This document shows positions 27,801-35,173 of a DNA stretch of 64,000 nucleotides, in pieces. The position numbers and the translations under genes are program-made. The stretch's first letter is position 1; the number at the start of each line of letters is the position of its first letter. The DNA comes from Acetobacter malorum. Its GTDB lineage: Bacteria; Pseudomonadota; Alphaproteobacteria; Acetobacterales; Acetobacteraceae. The stretch spans positions 1-64,000 of the forward strand of contig NZ_LHZC01000038.1 of assembly GCF_001580615.1 (NCBI RefSeq), in the 5' to 3' direction. Below the pieces are notes generated by a model that worked only from the letters and a program-made list of their open reading frames with translations, was not told the origin of the DNA and did not search any database.

Positions 27801-28244
27801 GAACGCCCCACCCGCACAGGGAACAAAATGGCATGGGTCCGGCTTTCAGACTCCTCCGGTGGCTGTGAAGTGACCGTGTTTTCTGAAGTTTTGACCCGTG
27901 TGCGCGAAAGTCTTACGGCAGGCACTGCTGTTTTGGTGACGGCGGACCTTAAGCTGGAAGGCGAGGCGATGCGCATTACCGCCACAGATATTGTCGAGCT
28001 TGAGCAGGCTGCGGCGCAGGCAAAAAGTGAGTTGCGGATCTGGGTGGAGCAGGAAGGGGCGTTGCCGCGTCTGAATGAAATTCTGACGGAGCAGAAAGGC
28101 GGTTCCAGCAGGATTGTCCTGCTGCCGGGCGTTGCAGAAACCTGTGATGTGGAAATCCGTTTGCGCGGTGGGTATCGGGTTACACCCCTACTGGGCCAAA
28201 GGCTGAAAATGCTGGAAGGCATTTCCCGCGTAGAGCAGGTCTGA
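24825..28244 (+). CDS. dnaE: DNA polymerase III alpha subunit
   Basis: This is the replicative polymerase, 1139 residues. It opens with a PHP domain (DFVHLRVHSAYSLSQGAIRV) in which TDSGN replaces the metal-binding TDH pattern, so the PHP site is probably inactive, as in many proteobacterial DnaE proteins. The catalytic block GPGRGSGAGSLAAWALTIT and MPDFDIDFCQDRRDEV holds the polymerase aspartates. A helix-hairpin-helix and an OB fold (RVRIAGCVVDRKERPTRTG) follow. The ATG at 24825 precedes the conserved SYADFVHLR start; an in-frame codon at 24789 is less likely. It is divergent from cbiD. Confidence 0.97.
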   Translation: MSYADFVHLRVHSAYSLSQGAIRVPEMVSLTKEMRMPAVAITDSGNLFGALEFSQYTSKSGIQPIIGCQLGLPSRNDKPGSPSEPIVMLAQNEVGLANLQYLSSTGFRESDPADPVISMEVMCERSEGLLLLTGGTRGPVFQMLADGQKDEAERWLAQAKEAFGDRLIVELHRHNLAVEKAVEPGVLALANEFGLPLVATNECFFPRLEMYEAHDALICIAQGRTMAERDRWRVTPEHWFKPPEMMRALFADLPDACDNTLEIARRCAIKVETRKPLLPVCPKVREGATEDETLRAMAWEGLEKRLSGMTMDEETRQKYKDRLTFELDIISRMGFPGYFMIVADFIQWGKAHDIPVGPGRGSGAGSLAAWALTITDIDPIPFNLLFERFLNPERVSMPDFDIDFCQDRRDEVIAYVRREYGPDRVAQIITFGKLQARAAVRDVGRVLGLPYGMVNRVAELIPNNPAKPTTLKEAIAGEPKLQEMRDNDEALRRLLEIGQQIEGLFRHASTHAAGVVIGDRPLVELVPLYRDPKSDMLVTQYNMKFVEQAGLVKFDFLGLTTLTILQRGVGFLKKMGIEVDLSRIPLNDPATYDMLSNGDTAGVFQFEGAGMRDVLKQMRPTRLEDLIAAVALYRPGPMANIPDYCRRKHGEAWEPPHEELRDILEETYGIMVYQEQVMQIAQKMAGYSLGGADLLRRAMGKKIRAEMDTQREIFTEGAVKRGIDRDKAVEVFDLMAKFADYGFNKSHAAAYALVSYQTAWMKANHPVAFLAGCMSLARERTEKLAALRQEAERMGIKVLPPDVNKSEADFSVETLPDGTHGIRYALAAVKKVGFSAMEALVATRGNKPFKDLADFAMRIDPKQINRMQMENLAKAGAFECLDKNRALAFNSADTILRRAQSQAQEAASGQIGLFGGGGHVEPLRLAKCQDWPEFERLAMEAEAIGFHMTAHPLDSYGTVLRRLDVTRCSGLLSAAEAGVGRVRIAGCVVDRKERPTRTGNKMAWVRLSDSSGGCEVTVFSEVLTRVRESLTAGTAVLVTADLKLEGEAMRITATDIVELEQAAAQAKSELRIWVEQEGALPRLNEILTEQKGGSSRIVLLPGVAETCDVEIRLRGGYRVTPLLGQRLKMLEGISRVEQV

Positions 28245-28257
28245 GGTTGCAAACAGT

Positions 28258-29673
28258 ATGGTCACGGCACGGGTCTGGGTAGAGGAACTGGCCTGGCGTG
28301 AGCCAGAGACTGTGTTTGCCGCATGGGGGGACGCGCCGTGGTGTGCGTTTCTGGATAGTGGTGGGCCGGTAGAGGATCGTAGTCGCTGGCAGGTTTTCTG
28401 CCGAACGCCGCGTCAGATTCTTGTGGCGCAGGATGGGCAGATTTTTCGGGATGCCGAACGGCCTGTTCCTTTTAAGGTCGATGCGCTGTTTGACCGGTTG
28501 CGGAGTATCATGCCGTCTGCTGTTGTCCGCGCAGATGGGCCGGAGGGGATGCCAGAACTGCCATTTTCCGGTGGCTGGGTCGGGTTTGCCGGATATGGCC
28601 TCGGGCAGCATCTGGAACATATTGCCCCCGGTCACTCTGCGCAGGATGAGCCGGACTGGGCTTCCGGCTTTTACGATCATGCCTTTGTGTGGGACCGTCT
28701 TTCAAAGCGTGCGTTTGTCACGGGCGTTGTGTTGGACGGGGATCAGGATATCGCTGGGTGCCAGTCGGTTACGGCGCATGTCGCTGCATGGGAGGCTGTG
28801 CCCGAGGGCTTGGTTGCTTTTCCGGATGTGCCTCGGGTGCGGTTTCGTCTCGATCAGTCCCGCGCCTCGTATTGCCGGGTCATAGAGCGCGCTAAAGCGT
28901 ATATTGCGGCCGGAGATATTTTTCAGGTCAATATCACGGGCCGTTATTCTTCTTCGTTTCCAAAAGAATTTTCAAATACGGCGCTGTATCTGGCTCTGCG
29001 TGAGAAAGCTCCGGCCCCGTTTGGCGCGTATTTGTCCTGCGGGGCTGGATATGCGTTGCACTCCACATCCCCAGAGCGGTTTTTGCAGTGTGATGCGCAG
29101 GGCGTTGTGACATCGCGGCCCATCAAGGGCACCGCCCCGCGCGGGCAAACGCCGGAAGAGGATGAAGCTTTTTCTGCCGCTTTGAACGCGGATGACAAGG
29201 AGCGGGCTGAAAACCTGATGATTGTGGACCTCATGCGGCATGATATTGGCCGTGTGGCGCAGGTTGGGAGCATGAGTGTACCGGAATTTCTTAAGGTCGA
29301 ACGCTTTGCCCATGTGCATCATCTGGTGTCCGAAGTGCGTGGGGAACTGGAGGCGGGGCGGGATGTGTTTGATCTGCTACGCGCCACCCTGCCACCCGGT
29401 TCTGTAACGGGTGCACCAAAGCATCGGGCGATGGAAATTATTGAAGAACTCGAAGCCTCTCCGCGTGGGGCTTATTGCGGGAGTGTGCTTTGTATCGGGG
29501 TGGATGGTCGTCTGGAAAGTTCCGTGATTATTCGGACCCTTGTCCGGAAAGCGGACTCTCTGACGCTGGCCTCAGGTGGTGGGATTACTATTCTTTCCGA
29601 TGCTCAAAAGGAATATGAAGAAATGCGCCTGAAACTGGCTCCTTTCCGGGCACTTTTTGGAGATGAGGCATGA
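28258..29673 (+). CDS. pabB: aminodeoxychorismate synthase component I
   Basis: PabB makes 4-amino-4-deoxychorismate from chorismate and ammonia for folate. The 471-residue protein has the chorismate-binding fold with AYIAAGDIFQVNITGRYS, SPERFLQ, RPIKGTAPRG, NLMIVDLMRHDIGRV and GSVTGAPKHRAMEIIEELE. The lysine in PIKGT, where anthranilate synthase has Ala, separates PabB from TrpE. It overlaps pabC by ATGA. The glutaminase subunit PabA is not adjacent. Confidence 0.94.
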   Translation: MVTARVWVEELAWREPETVFAAWGDAPWCAFLDSGGPVEDRSRWQVFCRTPRQILVAQDGQIFRDAERPVPFKVDALFDRLRSIMPSAVVRADGPEGMPELPFSGGWVGFAGYGLGQHLEHIAPGHSAQDEPDWASGFYDHAFVWDRLSKRAFVTGVVLDGDQDIAGCQSVTAHVAAWEAVPEGLVAFPDVPRVRFRLDQSRASYCRVIERAKAYIAAGDIFQVNITGRYSSSFPKEFSNTALYLALREKAPAPFGAYLSCGAGYALHSTSPERFLQCDAQGVVTSRPIKGTAPRGQTPEEDEAFSAALNADDKERAENLMIVDLMRHDIGRVAQVGSMSVPEFLKVERFAHVHHLVSEVRGELEAGRDVFDLLRATLPPGSVTGAPKHRAMEIIEELEASPRGAYCGSVLCIGVDGRLESSVIIRTLVRKADSLTLASGGGITILSDAQKEYEEMRLKLAPFRALFGDEA

Positions 29674-30494
29674 GTTTGGTGTGGCTGAACGGGCATCTCT
29701 GTGAGTCTGCTCAGGCGCATGTTAGTCTGGCGGACCGGGGGCTGACGCTCGGGGACGGCCTGTTTGAAACGCTACGTGTGCAAAATGGGCGTGTGTGCCA
29801 TCTGGATTTGCATATGCAGCGTTTGCAGCATGGCGGAGCAGTGCTGGGGCTAGCGGTTCCCAGTGCTGCGATGGTAGCGCAGGCAGCGCAGGCTCTTTTG
29901 CAGGCAGCGGGCGTGCAAAATGGCTCTGCGCGTCTGACAGTGACACGAGGCGTGGCCCCGAGAGGGCTTTTGCCGCCACAGCAAGGCGAACCCACTGTTT
30001 TTATGACGGTTACGGCAGGGGAGGCAAAAGTTTCATCCGTCTCTCTTATGACAAGCCAGACCATCCGGCGTGATGAGCAATCCCCTTTAAATTGTCTGAA
30101 AAGCCTCAATTACCTGCCCAATATTCTGGCGCGGCAGGAAGCTGCGCGGGCTGGGTGTGATGAAGCCCTGTTGCTGAACGTGCGGGGAAGGGTGGCGGAA
30201 ACAACCATCAGCACGGTGGTGATTCAGGAGGGGAATGCGTTTTTTACGCCGTCGGTCGGGGAAGGGGCATTGCCGGGAGTTGCGCGGGCTGTGCTTTTAC
30301 AGACGGGGCTGTTGCGAGAAGAGCCTCTTTCTCTGGCGCGACTAAAGGCCGCAGACGGACTCTATCTGATTAATAGTCTGAGTATGCGGCAGGTGACGGC
30401 GTTTGATGGCGTATCTGTCCGGCAGTGCCCGGCAGGTCTGAGCAGGCTGTGTGCTGCGCTGGACATATCGCTGCCCGCGAGTGAGGGAGTGTGA
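29670..30494 (+). CDS. pabC: aminodeoxychorismate lyase / class IV aminotransferase
   Basis: PabC removes pyruvate from aminodeoxychorismate to give 4-aminobenzoate. The 274-residue PLP protein has the fold-type IV landmarks: DRGLTLGDGLFETLRVQNG, the catalytic lysine in LNCLKSLNYLPNILARQEA, DEALLLNVRGRVAETTISTV and LPGVARAVLL. The ATGA overlap with pabB supports PabC rather than D-amino acid or branched-chain aminotransferase, though the family alone does not exclude these. Confidence 0.88.
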   Translation: MSLVWLNGHLCESAQAHVSLADRGLTLGDGLFETLRVQNGRVCHLDLHMQRLQHGGAVLGLAVPSAAMVAQAAQALLQAAGVQNGSARLTVTRGVAPRGLLPPQQGEPTVFMTVTAGEAKVSSVSLMTSQTIRRDEQSPLNCLKSLNYLPNILARQEAARAGCDEALLLNVRGRVAETTISTVVIQEGNAFFTPSVGEGALPGVARAVLLQTGLLREEPLSLARLKAADGLYLINSLSMRQVTAFDGVSVRQCPAGLSRLCAALDISLPASEGV

Positions 30495-30533
30495 GGCTGC
30501 TTTTCCGTTCTGGCTGGTGTGCTCTGTAAATAA

Positions 30534-30570
30534 GGAAAGGCAACCTTTCCGGAAAGGTCCCGTTAGGGAC
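30534..30570 (+). promoter_or_regulatory. paired hairpins upstream of a small secreted-protein gene
   Basis: The stem ggaaagg 30534-30540 with cctttcc 30544-30550 is followed at once by a second copy of ggaaagg (30551-30557), which could compete for the same partner. A further stem, gtccc/gggac with a gtta loop, lies at about 30557-30570. No T-run follows. Role unknown. Confidence 0.35.
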
Positions 30571-30607
30571 ATGAGTGCGTATCACATCTTGAACGGGAGG
30601 ATATCCC

Positions 30608-30979
30608 ATGTCTTCAAAACTGTATTCCATGACTCTGGCTGTTTCCATGCTGATGGCCCCCACACTTGCGCTGGCACAGACAACGCAGAGTGATTCGGTT
30701 TCCGGCACGCCAACCGCAAATTCTGCGGCGTCTCAGGTTGGTAAAGTGCCGCCTGCAGCAAAGGATGAGAACGGTAAGCGGGTCGAGCCGTCTCATAAAC
30801 TCTGGAACAATCCCCGCACCGAGGCTGAACAGCCGGGAACACAGCCGCCCTCCAATGGTGGCAACGGTCAGGACGCGACCACAAACCCTGGCACTACGAC
30901 TCCCGGCCCTAAAACCGAAAAGTCTGACCAGCAGACCAAACCCCGCAAGCACTACCCGCTGCCGCATTCGCCTAAATAA
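30608..30979 (+). CDS. small secreted protein, function unknown
   Basis: The 123-residue product has a clear Sec signal peptide ending TLALA before QTTQ (about residue 23). The mature part is low-complexity, rich in Pro, Gly, Thr, Asn and Lys, with no cysteine and no domain I recognise. It ends in a basic stretch (KPRKHYPLPHSPK). A GGGAGG ribosome binding site precedes the ATG. It is monocistronic between hairpins upstream and a terminator downstream. A periplasmic, probably disordered protein is the most that can be said. Confidence 0.75.
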   Translation: MSSKLYSMTLAVSMLMAPTLALAQTTQSDSVSGTPTANSAASQVGKVPPAAKDENGKRVEPSHKLWNNPRTEAEQPGTQPPSNGGNGQDATTNPGTTTPGPKTEKSDQQTKPRKHYPLPHSPK

Positions 30980-30990
30980 AAAACGTTCCG

Positions 30991-31030
30991 GAGCCCTTTG
31001 TTTCCCAACGGAGCAGAGGGCTCTTTCTTT
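30991..31030 (+). terminator. rho-independent terminator after the small secreted-protein gene
   Basis: The stem gagccct 30991-30997 pairs with agggctc 31017-31023, followed by TTTCTTT. It starts 12 bases after the stop codon. Confidence 0.82.
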
Positions 31031-31106
31031 ATAATGCGCTTACCCCCTGCTAATCTGGCATGCAGAGGTGGGGCTTGTCTGATCCCGGGGGAAAGACCAA
31101 TCCTAG

Positions 31107-31141
31107 ACGGCATGACCCGGTGAGGTGGTGCCGTTTTTTTT
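31107..31141 (+). terminator. second terminator-like hairpin upstream of the Rieske oxygenase gene
   Basis: The stem 31107-31117 with 31124-31134 pairs at 9 of 11 positions (acggca against tgccgt at the base) and runs into a block of eight Ts. It lies 35 bases before the Rieske gene and could be an attenuator for it or a back-up terminator for the gene before. Confidence 0.65.
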
Positions 31142-31175
31142 GTGCATTCGCCTCTGGTAATGTGAGAGGTGATCC

Positions 31176-32279
31176 ATGCAGGAAGAAGCAGTCAAAGAAA
31201 AACCGGCTGAACAGGTCTCTGCCCCGGAGTATGATCTGCGGCAGATCGATTGTGATCCGAATTTCTGGTACCCCATTGCGTGGTCGCACAAGGTGCGTCC
31301 GGGCAAGGCTTTTCCTGCACGTTATGCAGGCCACCCCATTGCCCTGATCCGCCCGGAAAACGGGCCGGTCTATGCGCTGGAAGACCGCTGTGCGCATCGG
31401 CAGGTGCCGTTGAGCAAGGGCACGGTCGAGGGGGATTGCATTAAATGCTGCTATCATGGCTGGGCGTTTGACCGCGCGGGTCAGTGCGTCACGGTGCCTT
31501 ACCTGAATAAGGAAGGGGTGGGGCGGCCTGTTAAGTCTTATCCCTGCCGGGAAAAAAGCGGCCTGATTTTTGTGTTTCCTGGAGATCCGGCTTTGGCGGA
31601 GAGTGTGCCGGTGCCTGATATCGCGCAGGTTGAAAATCCGGAATTCAAGACCCGCCGTTTCCACCCGCGTCTGAAATGCCACTACACCTTCATGCATGAA
31701 AACCTGATGGACATGAACCATCAGTTCCTGCACCGGCGGCAGATGGGCTCCATTACGGCCCGCTTTATGGGGCAGGACAAGGGCGAGAACTTTCAGGAAG
31801 CCCGCTACAGCTTTGCCCGTAAGGGCGGCAATCAGCCGCTGGCCGAAGCCCTGATTTTTGGCAAGCACCGTGAGATTGAAGGGCAGGAACAGCCGGTGGA
31901 GGAAATTGTCTCCATCCGCACCACCTACCCGTACCAGACTCTGCAAATTCATGACAAAGATGGTGATCTGGTGATGGACCTGTGGGTGGCCTATGTGCCG
32001 CTTGGGTCTGACCAGCTTGGCACCCAGACGTTTGGCCTGCTCTCCGTCAAGAAGCCCAAATGGGGCTTTCTGCTGGATATGGCCTGGCCGGTTCTGGGGA
32101 TCTTCACGCACCGTATCTTTGAAGAAGACCGTGAAGTTGTGGAGATGGAACAGAAGGCCTGGCGGGAGCTTGGGGGCGACCACAACATTGAAGTCTTCCC
32201 CATTGTGAAGGCTCTGCGGGCGCTGCTGGCGCGTAAAGGCGTGCCCAACGCAAACGCCAAACCCATCAAAGAGGGCTGA
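31176..32279 (+). CDS. Rieske non-haem iron oxygenase, alpha-subunit type
   Basis: The 367-residue protein has a Rieske 2Fe-2S domain (Cys72, His74 in DRCAHRQVPLSKG and Cys91, His94 in CCYHGWAFD) followed by a catalytic domain. Its mononuclear-iron motif is ENLMDMNHQFLH, with Asp179, His182 and His186 as the likely bridge and ligands. Such oxygenases hydroxylate or demethylate ring and lipid substrates with O2 and electrons from a reductase. No ferredoxin, reductase or catabolic genes are nearby, and the next gene is rpsB. The substrate is unknown; a lipid or sterol/hopanoid-like substrate is one possibility. Confidence 0.85.
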   Translation: MQEEAVKEKPAEQVSAPEYDLRQIDCDPNFWYPIAWSHKVRPGKAFPARYAGHPIALIRPENGPVYALEDRCAHRQVPLSKGTVEGDCIKCCYHGWAFDRAGQCVTVPYLNKEGVGRPVKSYPCREKSGLIFVFPGDPALAESVPVPDIAQVENPEFKTRRFHPRLKCHYTFMHENLMDMNHQFLHRRQMGSITARFMGQDKGENFQEARYSFARKGGNQPLAEALIFGKHREIEGQEQPVEEIVSIRTTYPYQTLQIHDKDGDLVMDLWVAYVPLGSDQLGTQTFGLLSVKKPKWGFLLDMAWPVLGIFTHRIFEEDREVVEMEQKAWRELGGDHNIEVFPIVKALRALLARKGVPNANAKPIKEG

Positions 32280-32302
32280 TAACCCGCATTTTTGCCTTGC
32301 AA

Positions 32303-32340
32303 GGGCCAGCGAAAACCGCCATATCGGCATCGCTTGGCCC
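32303..32340 (+). promoter_or_regulatory. structured rpsB 5' leader element
   Basis: A long imperfect hairpin pairs GGGCCAGCGA 32303-32312 with TCGCTTGGCCC 32330-32340 (one bulged base), with an inner GCC/GGC stem around an ATATC loop. It has no T-run. It lies about 100 bases before rpsB, where many bacteria carry an S2-responsive leader. That role is inference. Confidence 0.4.
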
Positions 32341-32442
32341 AGGCCGGGACTACGCACGCGAAGCCATACACCTTCTGGTGCCCTGAATAGTAAAGGGGCC
32401 GTGCTTCGCGGAGGATTAACCAGATAAGGTAGGATACGCCCC

Positions 32443-33252
32443 ATGGCGATGCCAGATTTCACACTCCGCCAGCTGCTTGAAGCTGGTGTTCACTTCGGTC
32501 ACCACACCCGCCGCTGGAACCCGCGGATGGAGCCATACCTCTTCGGTGTGCGTAACCAGGTCCACATCATCGACCTTCAGCAGACCGTTGGCCTGCTTGA
32601 CCGCGCTCTGCAGGCAATCCGTAACACTGTTGCCGGTGGTGGCCGCGTTCTGTTTGTTGGCACCAAGCGCGCCGCTGCAGAACCGATTGCTGAAGCTGCA
32701 AAGCGCTGCGGTCAGTATTACGTCAACCACCGCTGGCTGGGTGGCATGCTGACGAACTGGAAGACCATTACGGGTTCCATCAAGCGTCTGCGCCAGATTG
32801 AAGAAACGCTGGACGGCGGCACGTCTGGTCTGACCAAGAAAGAAATTCTTGAGCTGACCCGCGCACGTGACAAGCTCGAACGTTCCCTTGGCGGGATCAA
32901 GGAAATGGGCGGTCTGCCCGATATCCTGTTCATCATCGACACCAACAAGGAAAAGCTGGCTGTTGAAGAAGCCAACAAGCTGGGCATTCCGGTTGTGGCG
33001 ATTCTGGACAGCAACTCCGACCCCAAGGGTGTGACCTTCCCGGTTCCGGGTAACGATGACGCCATCCGCGCCATCTCCCTGTATTGCGACCTGGTCTCCT
33101 CTTCCGTTCTGGACGGGATCTCCGCTGAACTGGGCGCTTCTGGCCAGGATTTCGGTGCTGCTGAAGAACTGCCGGTTGACCCGGCTCTGGAAGCAGAAGT
33201 TCCGGCTGCAGCGCCTGAAGCTGCTGCTGCTCCGGCACCTGCTGCAAACTAA
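32443..33252 (+). CDS. rpsB: 30S ribosomal protein S2
   Basis: The 269-residue protein matches S2 throughout: [63 protein letters not shown] and the C-terminal [18 protein letters not shown]. The tail beyond residue 240 is an Ala/Pro/Glu-rich extension ([14 protein letters not shown]) common in alphaproteobacterial S2. tsf follows, in the universally conserved rpsB-tsf order. Confidence 0.98.
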   Translation: MAMPDFTLRQLLEAGVHFGHHTRRWNPRMEPYLFGVRNQVHIIDLQQTVGLLDRALQAIRNTVAGGGRVLFVGTKRAAAEPIAEAAKRCGQYYVNHRWLGGMLTNWKTITGSIKRLRQIEETLDGGTSGLTKKEILELTRARDKLERSLGGIKEMGGLPDILFIIDTNKEKLAVEEANKLGIPVVAILDSNSDPKGVTFPVPGNDDAIRAISLYCDLVSSSVLDGISAELGASGQDFGAAEELPVDPALEAEVPAAAPEAAAAPAPAAN

Positions 33253-33263
33253 AGTTTTGCTGG

Positions 33264-33296
33264 CCGGCCCGCGCATGATCTGCCGGGCCGGTTTTT
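33264..33296 (+). terminator. rpsB-tsf intercistronic attenuator
   Basis: A perfect 8-bp stem, CCGGCCCG 33264-33271 with CGGGCCGG 33284-33291, is followed by five Ts. It lies 12 bases after rpsB and would lower tsf transcription relative to rpsB, as known at this locus in other bacteria. Confidence 0.82.
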
Positions 33297-33308
33297 CAGA
33301 TACGACAG

Positions 33309-33356
33309 ATGCCTGCATACAGGCATGACAGCCCTGTGCGCGCCCTCAGGGGCGCG
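33309..33356 (+). promoter_or_regulatory. two further hairpins before tsf
   Basis: The first repeats atgcctg/caggcat at 33309-33326. The second pairs cgcgccc 33339-33345 with gggcgcg 33350-33356 around a four-base loop, followed by TTCCGGTTTTT. Together with the preceding attenuator, they make three stems in 100 bases. Confidence 0.5.
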
Positions 33357-33380
33357 TTCCGGTTTTTAAGGAGATGAACT

Positions 33381-34286
33381 ATGGCGGCCATTACCGCTGC
33401 ACTGGTCAAAGAACTGCGCGAAAAAACGGGCGCAGGCATGATGGACTGCAAAAAGGCTCTCAACGAGTCCAATGGTGAAATTGAAGGCGCCATTGACTGG
33501 CTGCGCACCAAGGGCCTTGCTGCTGCTGCTAAGAAATCTGGTCGTGTTGCCGCTGAAGGTCTGGTTGCTGTTGCATCCGAAGACAAGAAAGCAGCCATGG
33601 TTGAAGTGAACGCCGAGACGGACTTTGTGGCCCGTAACGAAGCGTTCCAGAGCTTTGTTGAATCTGTTGCTCAGGTTGCTCTGAAGGTCGGTGACGATCT
33701 GGAAGCCATCAAAGCTGCAACGCTGGCCACAGGCCGCACGGTTGCTGACGAACTGACGCACCTGATCGCCACCATTGGTGAGAACATGTCCCTGCGTCGC
33801 GCTCGCGTGTTCACGGTGCCGTCTGGCGTTGTGGCAACGTATGTGCACGGTGCACTGCGCCCGGGTGTTGGCAAGATTGGTGTTCTGGCTGCTCTGGAAG
33901 CTCCGTCTGCTTCTGACGCCATCACCCAGCTGGGCCGCCAGATTGGCATGCATGTTGCTGCAACGCGTCCGTCCGCTCTGGATGTGACCAGCCTTGATCA
34001 GGCTGAAGTTGAGCGTGAACGCGCTGTGCTGATCGACCAGGCGAAAGACTCCGGCAAGCCGGAAGCCATCATCGAAAAGATGGTCGAAGGTCGTATCCGC
34101 AAGTTCTATGAAGAAGTTGTTCTTCTGGAGCAGGTGTGGGTGCATGACGGTGAAAGCCGCGTGAAGAAGGTTCTGGAAAAAGCTGGCGTGACGCTGGTTG
34201 GCTTTGACCGCTTCCAGCTGGGCGAAGGCATTGAAAAAGAAGCCGACGACTTTGCTGCAGAAGTGGCCAAGGTTTCCGGCGTCTAA
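33381..34286 (+). CDS. tsf: elongation factor Ts
   Basis: EF-Ts recycles EF-Tu. The 301-residue protein has the UBA-like N-terminus ([24 protein letters not shown]), the [11 protein letters not shown] motif (the TDFVARN core contacts EF-Tu) and the coiled-coil and dimerisation segments. An AAGGAGAT ribosome binding site precedes the ATG. It is followed after 18 bases by recO. Confidence 0.98.
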   Translation: MAAITAALVKELREKTGAGMMDCKKALNESNGEIEGAIDWLRTKGLAAAAKKSGRVAAEGLVAVASEDKKAAMVEVNAETDFVARNEAFQSFVESVAQVALKVGDDLEAIKAATLATGRTVADELTHLIATIGENMSLRRARVFTVPSGVVATYVHGALRPGVGKIGVLAALEAPSASDAITQLGRQIGMHVAATRPSALDVTSLDQAEVERERAVLIDQAKDSGKPEAIIEKMVEGRIRKFYEEVVLLEQVWVHDGESRVKKVLEKAGVTLVGFDRFQLGEGIEKEADDFAAEVAKVSGV

Positions 34287-34304
34287 GTCGGGCGTTTCTG
34301 CACG

Positions 34305-35105
34305 ATGATGCAACAGGGCGGGACTTCCCTCGACAGGGAGGCTCCCGCCCTTGTGCTTTCTGCGGCCTTGCTGGGCGAAAATAATGCCCGTGTGCATGTG
34401 CTGACAGAAGAAAACGGGCTGGTGCGCGGTGTGGTCTATGGGGCCAGATCCCGCGCAGGCAGCGCGTTATGGCAGCCGGGGAATCTGGTTAAAACCCGTT
34501 TTCAGGCTCGCTCTGCCGGCGGTATCGTCCGGCTTTCTGGTGAATTATTGTATGGCTGCGGCTTCCGGCTGCTGGATGCGCCTCTTACGCTGGCCATGGT
34601 CCAGTCCGTCTGTGTGCTGGCCGATGCCGCTTTGCCGGAGGGTGAGGCGTGCCCAGTGCTGTTTGCCAAAACTGTAAAACTTCTCAGCTTTCTGGGGTTT
34701 GATCCCGCCGTGTCCGAGCGGGAAGGGCTGCCGGATGTAGTGCGCTGGGAATGCGCGCTGCTGACGGAACTTGGCTTTGGGCTTGATTTTTCCGCCTGCG
34801 CCGTCACCGGAGCGACAACAGGGCTCGCCTATGTTTCCCCCAAAACAGGAAAAGCGGTGTCTGAAGACGGCGCGGGGGAATGGAAAGATAGGCTTTTGCC
34901 GCTGCCATCCTTCCTGCTGGCTGAGGAGGAAACCGGCACACCGGAGGACTGGCTGGCCGGGCTACGGCTGACGGGCCATTTTCTGGCGCGAGACGCCTTC
35001 GGGCAGCGGCATCGCCCCCTGCCTGCGGCGCGGGAGCGGCTGGTGGACCGTGTGGCACGCCTTGCCGGTCAGCCGAATGACGTGCCTGAAGAAGAAGGAG
35101 ACTAG
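34305..35105 (+). CDS. recO: DNA repair protein RecO
   Basis: RecO helps load RecA on SSB-coated DNA. The 266-residue protein has an N-terminal OB fold ([38 protein letters not shown]), the helical domain with [15 protein letters not shown] and the C-terminal [14 protein letters not shown] region. The usual four-cysteine zinc site of some RecO proteins is not seen; the family in this lineage often lacks it. It lies between tsf and parC and is probably co-transcribed with one or both. Confidence 0.9.
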   Translation: MMQQGGTSLDREAPALVLSAALLGENNARVHVLTEENGLVRGVVYGARSRAGSALWQPGNLVKTRFQARSAGGIVRLSGELLYGCGFRLLDAPLTLAMVQSVCVLADAALPEGEACPVLFAKTVKLLSFLGFDPAVSEREGLPDVVRWECALLTELGFGLDFSACAVTGATTGLAYVSPKTGKAVSEDGAGEWKDRLLPLPSFLLAEEETGTPEDWLAGLRLTGHFLARDAFGQRHRPLPAARERLVDRVARLAGQPNDVPEEEGD

Positions 35106-35173
35106 AACAAAACGCGTCACAGCGTTATGTCTCAGGCTGTATGAGAGCCGGCATTGGGTCTGGGGAGCAGGAA

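Noticed and set aside
31050-32462. Long minus-strand open frame opposite the Rieske gene
   Set aside because: The + strand protein has all iron-ligand motifs. The opposite frame reads as composition-driven sequence with no domain.
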